DNA from: Austropuccinia psidii
Lineage: Eukaryota; Basidiomycota; Pucciniomycetes; Pucciniales; Sphaerophragmiaceae
Direction: 5' to 3'
Length of the DNA stretch: 64,000 bases
Assembly (NCBI GenBank): GCA_023105745.1
Contig: JALGQZ010000011.1
Coordinates: forward strand, 47,770,698 to 47,834,697
Part shown: positions 9,817-21,004 of the stretch, piece by piece
Layout: each line of letters opens with the position of its first letter
Position numbering within the stretch: the first letter of the stretch is position 1
The notes under the pieces: model-generated
Told to the model about the DNA's origin: nothing
Databases searched by the model: none
The model's input: the letters and a program-made list of their open reading frames with translations, nothing else
Translations under genes and position numbers: made by a program

Positions 9817-11835
9817 TGTGGGAACTCCTTTTGGTGTGGGATGAAATAAGGCAGTACCTTGAGGGGGAAATTATTGGTAAGTCTGTTTTGAATTTCAGAA
9901 TTGTCCAATAACCATGGGTGCTAAGGTGTATTAGCTGCCCCTCTAAATAATACTGAATAGTCAGCCTACAGAGAATCACAAAATAAAATAAGATTTGTGG
10001 CTTTAACAGATAGAGAAGACTTATCAGCAGTCTCTAAATCAGACCTATCAATAACACTACAGTAAAAATTCTGATCTAAAATTTCTGATAAAATAAACAC
10101 TAGATTTTTTTACTTTATTTTAATAAAAGTGATGATAATATATATATATATATATGTTTTGGGTTTCTGTTATTTTAATGAAACTAATAAGAATATTTTT
10201 TTTTTTTGTTTTTTTTTTTTTTTTAAGAATGATAAGAATATATATATTTTTTATGGTTTTAGGTTGATTATAATGATTTTTTTTGATATGAGTACTAATA
10301 ATAAGACTACTGGATTTGATTCTTTTAGGATTTTTTTTAATACTGAGTTTATATCACTACTACTTCTCTTTGTTAATAACACTAAGCTTTTGAGCAAGGC
10401 TACTAAGCTTTAACTACGGTTATACTACTATTCTTTACTAATACTAAGCTACTGAGCAAGGCTACTGAGCTTTTACTACGGTTATACTACTATTCTTCAC
10501 TAATACTAAGCTACTGAGCAAGGCTACTGAGCTTTTCACTACTAAAACACTACTACTATTCTAGATATCCTGCTAGTTCAGGGATGGTTATGATCCTGGA
10601 TAGTGGGAACTTGTTCCATGATGATGGGGAAAATGAGGGAGAGAGGACCTCTATTTATAGCTTTTGGGCCTCCATAGAGCTTCTCAAAATAGGGTACTTA
10701 GAAAAAATCATAGTTGAGAGGTTTTAGCTAGTGAGACGTGTAGTTTTGGTGTAGCAGCGTGTTTGCTGAGAGAATTATGCTGGTGGTGCTTTTTCTTATC
10801 AAAATCATGTGATGTATTTGAGATAATTTGGCTGGTGAGATTTTCTTTTTATCAGAGTCATGTGAGGTCATTGAGATAATATGGCTGGTGATGTTTTCTT
10901 GAAGGTGGGGAAAATATTTTTTGTTTCTATTTCTTACGTATGTTATGAGAGAATTATGTTGGTGGTTCTTTTTCTTATCACAATCATGTGATGTATTTGA
11001 GATAATTTGGCTGGTGAGATTTTCTTTTTATCAGAGTCATGTGAGGTCATTGAGATAATATGGCTGGTGATGTTTTCTTGAAGGTGGGGAAAATATTTTT
11101 TGTTTCTATTTCTTACGTATGTTATGAGAGAATTATGCTGGTGGTTCTTTTCCTTATCAAAATCATGTGATGTGTTTGAGATAATTTGGCTGGTGGGATT
11201 TTCTTTTTGCCAAGAAAGTGGAGAAAATACAGCTCCTGACAATTGAACTGTCTTCTAGTCATATGATATATATGAGAAAATTATGCTGGTGTTTCTGTTT
11301 CTTATCAAAATCATGTGATGTCTTTGAGATAATTTGGCTGGTGATGTTTTCTTGAAGGTGGGGAAAATATTTTTTGTTTCTATTTCTTACGTATGTTATG
11401 AGAGAATTATGCTGGTGGTTTTATTTTAGTATTGTATCATTTCTATCAAGTTTGATGCGTGTTATTATTACTAAGGAAGCATTTGTTCTTGGAAAATATA
11501 TTCAAATTTTATGCATAGCCTTGAGGTATTTCTTCTTTAAATTGAATCAAGGTGGGGAAAATACAGCTTCTGATGCTTTGGTCTATTTTCATATACCTTT
11601 ATTTAGATTAACTACCTTTAATGACGTAATTTGTTATTGATGATGCGATAAGGTGGATATATCCTTTGATACTATACTGTTTTGATAAGATCTTGAGGCT
11701 GCGTATTGTATATTTCTGTTTGAAATCTGTAGTTGTAATGTGTAAAAATGTTTTGCGTAGTTTGTTTTATTATCATTTTTTTCTTTTGTTTTATTGGTAA
11801 GCTTGAAACTGGTACTAATGGTATGGAATACCACA
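9817..11835. mobile_element. Candidate 2.0-kb insertion (TG...CA ends, 4-bp duplication) inside the array
   Basis: The array word CCTTACGCTCATG is split into TTACGC before 9817 and ACGCTCATG after 11835. This gives ACGC at both junctions (9813-9816 and 11836-11839). The inserted piece starts TGTGGGAACTCC and ends GGAATACCACA, whose reverse complement is TGTGGTATTCC. TG/CA ends suggest a solo LTR, but a small inverted-repeat element is possible. It is AT-rich, has a (TA)n tract near 10138-10155, and no coding domain was seen. Confidence 0.5.
10765..11440 (+). repeat. About 179-bp tandem repeat
   Basis: A unit containing TTCTTACGTATGTTATGAGA, then GGCTGGTGATGTTTTCTTG, recurs at 10931 and 11110 (179 apart), with shortened copies to about 11440. 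It includes alternating ATCATGTGATGT and GTCATGTGAGGT half-units. Confidence 0.75.
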
Positions 11836-12492
11836 ACGCTCATGTAGTGCCCTCCCGACATGCCTCCGACACCACTGATGACCCTTACGCTTGTGTAGTG
11901 CCCTCCCGACATGCCTCCGACACAGCTTACCATCCTTACGCTCATGTAGTGCCCTCCCGACATGCCTCCGACAACAGTTACCCTCCCTCCCGACATTCTC
12001 CCGACACTGCTTACCATCCTTATGCTCATGTAGTGCCCTCCCGACATGCCTCCGACAACAGTTACCCTCCCTCCCGACATTCTCCCGACACAGCTTACCA
12101 TCCTTACGCTCATGTAGTGCCCTCCTGACATGCCTCCGACAACAGTTACCCTCCCTCCTGACATTCTCCCGACACAGCTTACCATCCTTACGCTCATGTA
12201 GTGCCCTCCCGACATGCCTCCGACAACAGTTACCCTCCCTCCCGACACTGCTTACCATCCTTACGCTCATGTAGTGCCCTCCCGACATGCCTCCGACAAC
12301 AGTTACCCTCCCTCCCGACATTCTCCCGACACAGCTTACCATCCTTACGCTCATGTAGTGCCCTCCCGACATGCCTCCGACAACAGTTACCCTCCCTCCC
12401 GACATTCTCCCGACACTGCTTACCATCCTTACGCTCATGTACAGTAGTGCCCTCCCGACATGCCTCCGACAACGCTTACCCTCCTCACGCTT
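11836..12492 (+). repeat. 84-bp tandem array rich in TCCCGACA/CTCCGACA
   Basis: About nine units begin CATGTAGTGCCCTCCCGACA and end CTTACCATCCTTACGCT. Each full unit has three to four YYCCGACA words in one direction. Open frames through the array on both strands (up to 268 codons) exist only because the unit length is divisible by three, so they are not called as genes. The word CATGCCTCCGACA resembles one half of the intergenic 24-bp palindromes. Confidence 0.9.
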
Positions 12493-13036
12493 CCGTATTA
12501 CATTCATAGTGTACAGTATGGTGGCTTGTTGGCGTACACGATGAACGCAATTGCCAAAATATGCTGAGTGGCCTTCTCTGCCAACAGGACCTAAGGGGAT
12601 ATTGGTCAGTATATTCACCATGTTGTGGTTAGGGTTTAAATCATGAGACTCACAAATTAAAACCTAATAAGTGGACTATTTAAGACAAGAATTGTGTCTC
12701 CTGTTTCGCCGACAAAACCATTTTATTTCATGTCAATCAAATGAACACTTTGCTTAGTCCTTACCTCATGAGCATCGAATAGTTCAAAAGTTGACTTTAG
12801 TAGGTTTCTCACTAGTCAACTTTATTCAATGTCTCACAGGGAAGTTATTTCATTTGCATGATATGAAATAATTTGCAAAACATCGCCTCCTTCAATTTCC
12901 CGCCAAATCGCATTTTGCAAATGCGATTATTTTACTTCCACCTATTTTCTTCAATTTGGATCTTTTTATTCAAAATTTTCAAACAAGTTCTCAATCAACT
13001 CGTCACCATCTATTTGCTTACTAAACTACCTCTGCG
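12493..13036. other. Intergenic region before the first cargo gene
   Basis: No gene was seen. An imperfect dyad with TGTAC and GTACA ends (12510-12538, with GGTGGC inside) lies about 500 bp upstream of the next start. It may be a degenerate relative of the 24-bp palindromes. Confidence 0.4.
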
Positions 13037-15257
13037 ATGGCCCAAACCCCGGGAAATTCAACGGAATTTAATGAACGACCAACTTCAGCCCCAGAGAGTG
13101 GAAGTGAAATCTCTGATATGGCCAGTAGTCGTGAATTAGGCATTGAAGCAGAGAGCCAGTCACATGAAGATAATCAAGATCCACCAGCTCTTCCAGAATG
13201 TGAGTATACATCCATCTTGAGTATTTCTAATCTCTCAAAACCTGATATTGTGTCATAGCCTTTATTTCAGGTCAACCGCCAAGCTCTCAGAAACCGAATT
13301 TTAAAAGTTATGAGAAGGAAAAGACTGTTGAACCTTGTGCACCGACAGAAGATGATGGGCAAGATGATGTAATTTTCAGTGGGGAGGTGGAAATTATATC
13401 CAAGGAACAATTTGTCTCCAACATTGCTCAAACAATCCCAAGGCTCGAAAAAATCCAAAATGATAGTAAAATTCCTGATTATGTGCGTCAAAAGATTGCT
13501 GAAGCCATGAGCCTGCTCAAAATGGATTTGAACCGTAAGTCCATTACTAATTCAAAACAAAATTGATAAAAATAGCTGCTTACAATATATGGGCAGGTGT
13601 GGAGGTGGGAGAATCTCTACCTGAAGGATCTCGAGTCGTAATTGGATTTCCAGGCAAAGGATTAGGAAAAAGACCAAATATACATGCGACCAAAAAAACA
13701 AACAAAAAACGCCGTACCTTTGAAGCCGCAAACGATTCTCGCGATCAAGGTGATGAAATTATCAATGTTGAAGGGGACCATATTGATAATGAACCTCCGC
13801 ATACTGAACCCTCCCCAATACTCAATGAAACAATCCATGATGAAGCTCCACATACAGAAAGTCCCCCGATACCCAATGAAACGTTGCATGATGCAACCCC
13901 TCCCGCCTTTCAAGAAAGGGAAACAATTAAACATGATACAATGGGACGAGATATGACTGATATAATTCCCGACGCTGAGCCCGAAGTGTCATCCGCTGCG
14001 AATTTTCAAGGAATATTTTTATCCCGCATGGAAGAGTTTGCAGGCGTTTTGAATTATCATTCCAATATTACTCAACAATCATGGAAAAGGGGGCTTGATA
14101 ATATCAATAGGATTTACAAAAATAGATGGGACAATTTACCAACAAAGGATGCTCATACATTCCTGCCCGTTGGTATTAAGGTGATCAGTAACCGAGATCT
14201 TAAAATGTCGGCTTGGCTGCAGGACCTTGAGATGGCAGGTGAGTTTTTTTTTATCTTTGTGCATGATACTTGATTATTGGCTGTTGACTGGTGATATAAA
14301 TTGCAATATACAGGGTTAGATTTTTTTAAGCCAACCGAAACAGAAGCGTTTTTTGATCACAACATTTGGAATCTCAAATTGATGAAGGAATCAGCTAAAC
14401 CTCCAGATAATCTCGCAAAATCTGAACACTCCTTCTTCAAAATGGTTCAGAGCCTTCTTTACCCCGCCAATCCAGTTAAACATTTTTGGGCAAATGTTAT
14501 GTTTGAATCCATTAGTTTAGTCTCATACGATGTGATTGCACCCAAACCATATGTTGCACCAACATCAAATTCGACCGATCCTCTTGGACTCGAACGGGGA
14601 GCAGTTGAATACCTTGCCTCCTGCTTGAGTAAATCGAAGCAACGTGCAACCCAACTCAGCATTGAAGGTGGCGGGGCTGACAATGAGATATCCACAAAGC
14701 CGCACAAGAACCTGGAGGATCTAATGGATACAGTTATCCATTTGATGATTGCATACAACATGGTACGTGCACATACAAAGGTCGAAGTTAATGGCATCAA
14801 AGGCAAACTCACGAACTCAAAAAAAAATGAGGCCATCAAAGATCTTTTGGCGTGTCACAAGAATCTTGGAATCAATCGAATTTGCTATGGTATATTAGCG
14901 GCATTCTGTGCGGCGGGGGTTCGTGGTTTGATGGTATGCTCAGATGACTGGAGAACAAGCTCAGTTAAAGGGGCTTTAGCACTAATTGACATTTCCGCAA
15001 AACTTTCAGAGGGTAAAAATCTAGTGGAGCCAGTGTGGCTACGTACTAATAAGTATATATGTAATTTACTGAATAAAAGTTTCTTCTCATCAGAGTCTTT
15101 TAACCCCACTGTACCTCTTAGATTTGATTTTGCACGATGCTTAGTATTAGACTTTGGTGATGCCTGGGTGGCGAATCGCGGGCTTGGTTCAAGTGATGAG
15201 GTCACCTTGACGGTACCCAGGTCAGCTAAACTCACAACCAGGATTGACCTGTTTTAG
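13037..15257 (+). CDS. Transposon cargo gene, unknown 670-aa protein
   Basis: I do not recognise this family. Four exons join cleanly in frame: 13037-13199, 13271-13534, 13597-14238 and 14314-15257, each bounded by GTGAGT or GTAAGT donors and CAG acceptors, giving 671 codons with stop. Residues 1-110 are acidic and Ser/Pro-rich. A Lys/Arg-rich patch (KKTNKKRR, nucleotides about 13693-13716) could be a nuclear signal. The middle has a repeated EPSPI.NE/ESPPIPNE-like segment (13800-13880). The C-terminal half looks like a folded, mostly helical domain with several Cys and Trp residues. It is first of the cargo genes and in the same direction as the dioxygenase, about 580 bp away. No break was found. 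Confidence 0.8.
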
Positions 15258-15375
15258 ATTAGCTTTGTACTAGATAGATTGTAAATGAATTTTGCAAAGT
15301 TATTTATGAATTTAATAATCATGACTTCCTATCCTACTACTGCCCGGATGCCACAGTCTGAGTACCAATAGTAAT

Positions 15376-15399
15376 TGTACGGCGGCATGCCTCCGTACA
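15376..15399. promoter_or_regulatory. 24-bp palindrome, copy 1
   Basis: The left half is TGTACGGCGGCA and the right half TGCCTCCGTACA, with one mismatched pair. It contains CGG-N10-CCG. It lies between the unknown gene and the dioxygenase, about 460 bp upstream of the latter. Confidence 0.65.
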
Positions 15400-15834
15400 T
15401 CATTGCAAAGACTCCGACAAGACGCAAGCTGAGTCAGGCAATGTGCCCGCAAGTAGCACACCCGGGTGCATTGCGGGAAGTCGCGTTTATCACTTCCCGC
15501 CAGCCCATAATAGGCCAAATGTTCCTGTGTCTTTCAAGAGGACTAGGATAGCTAGGGATCCGCAGCAGGATGCATATTGCATTTGCGTGTGCTTGCAATA
15601 TTCCAAATGGTTGGATTGGAAAGTTATTGCATGGGAACATCAATGTGGAAAATTGAATAATGCACTATCCACTGCAATTTTCAGGTTCAGGTATTTGAGA
15701 TCGTGAATTTGCCAAGGTCAGGCGTGAGCTTTCTTTTTAGCCGCAATTAAAAAAGATTCATCCACCGCAATACAATTTAGGTGATATTAAGAAATCAGTA
15801 ATCATTCGGTTTCATTTCATTTTCTGCTGAAAGC

Positions 15835-17179
15835 ATGCCATTCACGAAAAAAGGAAAAGAGCGTAAAAGGGAACTCGCAAGAAAGCGTCGGGCTGAGGAA
15901 GGAAAGTGTGAGTTACTCGCTTAATCTCAGTGCATATATATAGATATATATATATGCTTCCACATTTATGTGGCACCCTCATTGGGCCCCACTGAAGAAC
16001 ATGGGCTTTAGTCGGTTCAGATTGTGCCAATGTCATGTGGGCTCCAACAGGGAAGTCAAAGGATGTGTGCCGAAGAAAGCTCCTTGGCAGTATCTGATAT
16101 CTTGTGTGCTTCAACACGTAGTGATCCCTCAACCACTCGGGAATAGTAGCAGATCCCAAAAGACAAATGAGCGCAAAACAACCCAAATGAATAGGTTGTT
16201 TTCCTCCTCTCGCCCAACAGCACAAATATCAATGCCAGTATCAGCAAATATCACCCCAAGTGAAATTCGGAGGGTTGTGGATGTCAATCAGATCAAACGC
16301 ATTCACTTTGGGCGTGTGGCAATTTTCTCTTCAACCGGATTACTCATTGCCCTTGTCGAATTCCGACCATTCACAACAATGAGTGAAGTCGAGGTCAATC
16401 AATGGGATGAATTATCACAATTCCTATTTCGCGAAAAGAGTTTCACCAACCCTATTGCAACAAATGGAGCATTACTGGAGGGATTTATGTTCGCGATTGG
16501 GTGGCGCAAATGCACCACGAAGAATGAACAATTTGGTCTGTATGGTAGTGCTGGCAAAATTGAAAATGCAAAAGATGAATGGCGGGACCGAGGTGCCAAT
16601 CTTAGCTCGGTGGGTCGCATTCTAGGTCAATCCTTACGATATGTTGGGGATAATTTATTTCAGAAGATTCAAAATTGCTACAACTCATTGGGGGTTCTGT
16701 CTTTTGATCAAGTCAACTATGAAGGCGATATTCCGGCAAATCAGGGTGCATTCGAGTTCGCTTCCGCACTCACTTTCACCATGAATGGATTCAAAAACGC
16801 ACCTCATGTTGATAAGGATTCATCGCTGTATGCTTTGGGATGGTGGTTTCAAGCTGATAAGCGGACCGGCCAAATTCAAAGAGATGCGTCAAAGCGGTGT
16901 ACAGGGGGAAAATTGATTTTCCCAAATGAGCATTTTTGGATTGATCTATCCGCATGTCATGGGCTCATTCAGGTAGTGTGGGCCAGTAGTACATTTGTTC
17001 ATTATACTGATCCAGCACAGTACAACGAAAGCACGACACTAGTGGGTATGTCCGCACAATGCTCAAGCAGGTTAGCAAAAACAATGCGGCAAAAAAGCAA
17101 TGGCTATTATGAGATTGGCGAGAGAGCGGGCTATCAAATCAGGGATGGTAATACAATCTCATGCCGATTCAAAGAATGA
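15835..17179 (+). CDS. TET/JBP-family 2-oxoglutarate Fe(II) dioxygenase
   Basis: The C-terminal 300 residues fit the TET/JBP oxygenase domain, whose members oxidise 5-methylcytosine or thymine in DNA. The metal-binding HxD is in NAPHVDKDSS (His codon 16805, Asp codon 16811). The distal His is in STFVHYT (codon 17000), followed by a GMSAQCSSRL block. No Arg occurs for about 22 residues after the distal His, so the 2-oxoglutarate anchor should be checked. The long open frame begins about 15968. A probable first exon starts at 15835 and encodes a basic, nuclear-signal-like tail (KKGKERKRELARKRR), with donor near 15905. The acceptor is ambiguous (16020 or 16152 keep the frame). The length suits compact fungal TET/JBP proteins. 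Fungal TET/JBP genes are known to be expanded alongside DNA transposons. Its substrate here is inference. Confidence 0.82.
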
Positions 17180-17304
17180 GGAGATTTGCAAGTGGGTTGG
17201 GTAAGTAATGGTGAGGTAAGGCAGAGGACAATATACACCAGGATTGGATGGATTCGAGTGCGGGAGATGGGGTGTCTCACATGAAAAAGGGGTGAAGTGG
17301 ATTA

Positions 17305-17328
17305 TGTACGGTGGCATGCCATCGTACA
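17305..17328. promoter_or_regulatory. 24-bp palindrome, copy 2
   Basis: The halves are TGTACGGTGGCA and TGCCATCGTACA, with one mismatched pair. It is 125 bp past the dioxygenase stop and just ahead of a tandem array. Confidence 0.65.
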
Positions 17329-17339
17329 TCTGTCCTGGT

Positions 17340-17880
17340 TTGTTGCTATTGTCCAGGATGCCAATGCTTCACACGCGAATCCTCATGCTTGTGCAGGTTC
17401 TGACAATGCTGAAAGTTCCTTACGCCTATGCGGGGTGCCAACGCTACACACGCCAATCCTTACGCCTTTACAGGCTTTCGACGATTCACACGCCAATTCT
17501 TACGCTTGTGAAGCTTCCCCACAATGCTGAAATTTTCTTTAGCCTGTGCAGGATCCCAAGAATTCACACGCCAATTCTTACGCCTGTGCAGGCTCCCAAC
17601 AATTCACACGCCCATCCTTATGCTTGGGGAGGGTCCCAAAAGTGCTAAAATTCCTTACGCCTGTACAGGCTTCCAACGATTCACACGCCAATCCTTACGC
17701 TTGGGAAGGTTGCCAACAATGCTGACAAATTCTTACGCCTGTGCAGGCTCCCAACAATTCACACACCAATCCTTATGCCTGTGCAGGCTCCCAACAATTC
17801 ACACGCCAATCCTTACGCCTGTGCAGCCTCCCAACAAGTCACACGCCAATCCTTACGCTTGTGAAGGTTATAGAGAATTT
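17340..17880 (+). repeat. About 40-bp tandem array with CACACGCCAATCCTTACGC
   Basis: The unit is CACACGCCAATCCTTACGCC followed by TGTGCAGGCTCCCAACAATT. Roughly a dozen degenerate copies are present. Open frames across it (17244-17898) are repeat artefacts. The core CACACGCCAAT also recurs in the array near 31905-32098. Confidence 0.88.
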
Positions 17881-18298
17881 AAACAATTCAATACATGAGT
17901 AAGACTAATAGCGTGTGACCATAGGAAAGGCCATGTTTCACGAATCTGGACTCGATTGCTCACATACGGGAACCTCCCGCTTTTTTACAGTTAGGAATGG
18001 GTATGGCTCTAAACCATGGAAGAAGAAAATATACAAGAGGATAACGGCAACTATTGGCGCATTTTGAGAAAAAGAGGTTCACGAAAACAAATACTCACTC
18101 AAACTCTTGGTGGGGCACTTACAAAAATAATTCTCACGCAATCAGGGTTTTTCTCTAAGGAGGAAATAAGTAATTTTTACGTGAACAAAGAATGTAATAG
18201 AATTTGAACATAACAAGAATTGAAGACAAATATTTTATTCAAGAGAAAGTATTACAAAAAATAAAAAGAGGAAATAATGGGATTTTTTTTTTAATTTT
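17881..18298. other. Intergenic region, no supported gene
   Basis: A 63-codon frame (18016-18207) starts with an acidic stretch but has no recognisable features. The rest is AT-rich and is the downstream region of the minus-strand Zn2Cys6 gene. Confidence 0.4.
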
Positions 18299-19687
18299 TT
18301 ATTTTTCGAGGAATTTGGAGACTATCCCGGTTATGTCCTCCTTTGGATAAGCCTCCAGTGCCTGGGCAAGGAGGCGGTTTAGTTCGTCCCGGAAGTCCCG
18401 GTGCATCTCATTTCGATGAGTTGCATCCACGAAAGGAATCATGTGGAGCAAGCGACGATGCTCCAACAAGATTCGGTTGATCGAATCGTGGACGATTGCT
18501 CGAGGAATCATTAGGGTCGGTTGCAGGTCGGTGAATTCCTGGCGAGCGTCATCGTGGGAATGAGATGAGCTTGGCACCGGGGGGGAGGAGGCGTTGGGGT
18601 TCTCGGGGGCACTGGAAGGGATCTCTGGGGAGGGAACCGGGGTTGGAGTGGAGGGGGGGGAATGGAAGGGGAAGGTGGGCGAGTCGGGTAAGAAGAAGGG
18701 GGAGGGGGAGGGGGATGGGGAACTGGGGATCCCACAGGCGTATCGTCAATGATGATTATCGAGCGAGGAGTGGGGGGACGATCTGGAGACGGTTGAAAAA
18801 ATGGTGAGGAAAAGTTGAGAAGAGTGAAGAAGGAGAAGTGGTGACTTACCAAAAGGTTCCTCCGTGGATTGCGTAGGAGCCACCTCAGGTTCTGGCTCAC
18901 GAGTCGTATTGTCCTCAGGTGGTTGGGACGATGGACTCGGGCCAGGAATAGGTGGCTCTTCGGTTCGGGAGGGTTCTAAAAAAGGAGTAAGTGTCAGTTC
19001 ACTCGACTCGAAAGTGAAAGTGAAAATGAAATGAAACTTTGGCTGCTTACCACGGAATAATTCCTCAGACCATCGGGTGCCACTTGGGCCTGGAGTGGGT
19101 TGCCGGGGGGTTTGCTCGCGAGGCAAACTGGGAACGGGAGAGTCGTGTCGGGGGGGATTCGGGGGGTTTGGTTCTATGAGTAATGGAAAAAAGTCAGTAT
19201 TATTGCGTGAAGAGAAATGAGATAAAGAGGAGAAATAAAACTTACTTTGGCGTTTGAATCCCATCGGTGATAAGACATGGTGACAATCAGCCCAAGCTCG
19301 AATGTCCTCTCGCCATCGCCATCCTTCATCGGCCGGATAATCACTTCGCTCCAGTCGAGGAGTGAAGTGACCATCGGATGGTGGCCTAGGAGGGGGAGTG
19401 GACAAATCGATACTGGAGGGGACAGGGCTAATCGTCCGGAATCGTTCCCGTTGGCCTGTTTGGGGGCCCGGCGTCCATTCACGCTCGGAAATGGTTTCAT
19501 CATCGTCGACCACAAAGGAGTCCTCGCGAGGGCGTCTTGGGCGAGAACTCGTCTGGCCTCGTGGTCGGAAGGGGCGGACAACGAACAAACATTTCTTGTG
19601 TGCTTGTCGGCAAGCATCACAAGCGTCGTTTGTCGTCGAGGAACGAATGCAGGGGATACCCCGCTTGGTGCATAACGTGCACGACAT
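18299..19687 (-). pseudogene. Zn2Cys6 DNA-binding-type protein, probably frameshifted
   Basis: The N-terminus has Cys at residues 3, 6, 13, 23, 26 and 33. This is exactly the CX2CX6CX9CX2CX6C spacing of the fungal Zn2Cys6 (Gal4-type) binuclear cluster, followed by an Arg/Pro-rich tract. Exons 19687-19246, 19173-19051, 18975-18850 and 18782 downward join in frame with GTAAGT/GTAAGC donors. A long Pro/Ser/Glu-rich linker follows. In the last exon the main frame runs into Pro-rich text and stops at 18511. A compact domain (IVHDSINRILLEHRRLLHMI to the end, 18577-18299) is in another frame. A frameshift in the C-rich tract (about 18570-18740) is the simplest reading; an unseen intron or an assembly error is possible. 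I recall similar A. psidii proteins with both parts joined. Confidence 0.72.
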
Positions 19688-20298
19688 CTAAAAACAAAAC
19701 AAAACAGGTTAGTAACTGAATAGAAAGTAAGCAATCAAGAAAGAAAAGGAAGACATACGATGATTTATATAAATATAAAACGGAATCAAATTAAAGACGC
19801 TCTAGTCGGAAGTTTTTAAAAGTCTGGAAGGAAGTCGTGAAGAAAGAAAAATATTAATATCGGTACATAATGTTGACTAAAGCTTAATTGGAGAAAACGT
19901 ACAAAGTAGATAGAAGTGGGGTTCTGAAAGTATTAGCAGGAAAAACAAAAAGCGAGCAGGAAGGGGAGTGGGGTTAGTCGAGTGCGAAAGAAAAGACTGG
20001 AAAGGCAGGAAGACGAGGGGGAATACGCACAAGAAGGACAAACGCGGGTGAGGTTGAACGAAGTGGAGCGGGTGAGAAAGAAAGTGAAGTGCGTGTCGTG
20101 TGAAGATGGTCTTTTATACCAAGGTGAAGCTGAGACGATCTCAGCAGTTGCAGCACCCGCAAAAGTCTCAGCTTCAAGGCGTGTGGGCAAAATTGAAGCT
20201 GAGTCTCAGCGAATGCTGCAACTGAGAGGTGAAATGCTCGCGTGAGGCAGAAGAACAATGGGGGTCTGGCTGAGTATTGCAATTTATTGAATTGTCAA
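19688..20298. other. Upstream region of the Zn2Cys6 gene
   Basis: No gene is supported. Overlapping frames on both strands between 19933 and 20282 have low complexity and no domain. A 29-bp word, GCTGAGTATTGCAATTTATT plus nine bases, starts near 20270 and recurs at 20299 and 20632. Confidence 0.4.
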
Positions 20299-21004
20299 GC
20301 TGAGTATTGCAATTTATTGAATTGTCATGCTGAGTCAAATCCCCTTTTTTTCCTTAAATTGCCACCCGATCACCCAGGAGGGTGGTTGTGAGGCCCTTAT
20401 TGATTGTGCATTGTGGGTGCAATGCACAAGTGACCGCGGCAAGATCACCGGCCTTATGGCCTGGTGATAGTCTTTGAACAAAGGGGGGGGCTGTAAGACA
20501 AGTGAATACAGCGTGAGCTTGCCTCGACCCATTGCTCAGGTTTGCTTTCGGGTCATAATTGAAATGCTCAGTGGCTGAACATTTGAATTGCACAGTAATT
20601 GAACAATTGATATAACAATATCAAATGCACCGCTGAGTATTGCAATTTATTGAATTGTCAAGCTCAGTCACATCCCCTTTGTTTCCTTAAATAGTCACAC
20701 AATCACCCAGGAGGGTGGTCGTGAGGCCCATGTTGAATGTGCATTGGGGGTGCAATGCACAAGTGACCCATGCAGAAAAGCACCCGGTGCATTTGGTCAC
20801 AAGTGACCGCGGCGAGATTACCGGCCATATGGCCTGGTAATAGTATGTGAACAAAGGGGGGGGCTGTAAGACAAGTGAATACAGCGTGAGCTTGCCTCGA
20901 CCCATTGCTCAGGTTTGCTTTCAGGTCATAATTGAAATGCTCAGTGGCTGAACATTGGAATTGCACAGTGATTGAGCTATAGATATAACAATATCAAATG
21001 CACC
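20299..21004. repeat. Direct tandem duplication with conserved hairpins
   Basis: Unit 1 (20299-20631) and unit 2 (20632-21004) are diverged copies. Unit 2 has about 40 extra bases near 20767-20808. Each unit has two strong inverted repeats: TTGTGCATTG/CAATGCACAA (20404-20429; slightly shorter in unit 2, 20738-20761) and ATCACC..GGCC/GGCC.GGTGAT (20444-20468; ATTACC/GGTAAT at 20817-20841). The latter pair differs by a compensatory change. Both units also share a G-run and GTAAGACAAGTGAATACAGC. Confidence 0.8.

Noticed and set aside
11836..12492. CRISPR-like regular repeat
   Set aside because: The whole unit is repeated with no unique spacers, and the context is a fungal transposon.
11634..12621. 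Long open frames on both strands (up to 268 codons) through the 84-bp array
   Set aside because: They follow from a repeat unit divisible by three without stops. No domain, and all frames are equally repetitive.
17244..17898. Cys/Tyr-rich open frames
   Set aside because: These are artefacts of the 40-bp tandem array.
19933..20282. Possible small genes upstream of the Zn2Cys6 gene
   Set aside because: Overlapping frames on both strands, low complexity, no domain and no splice support.
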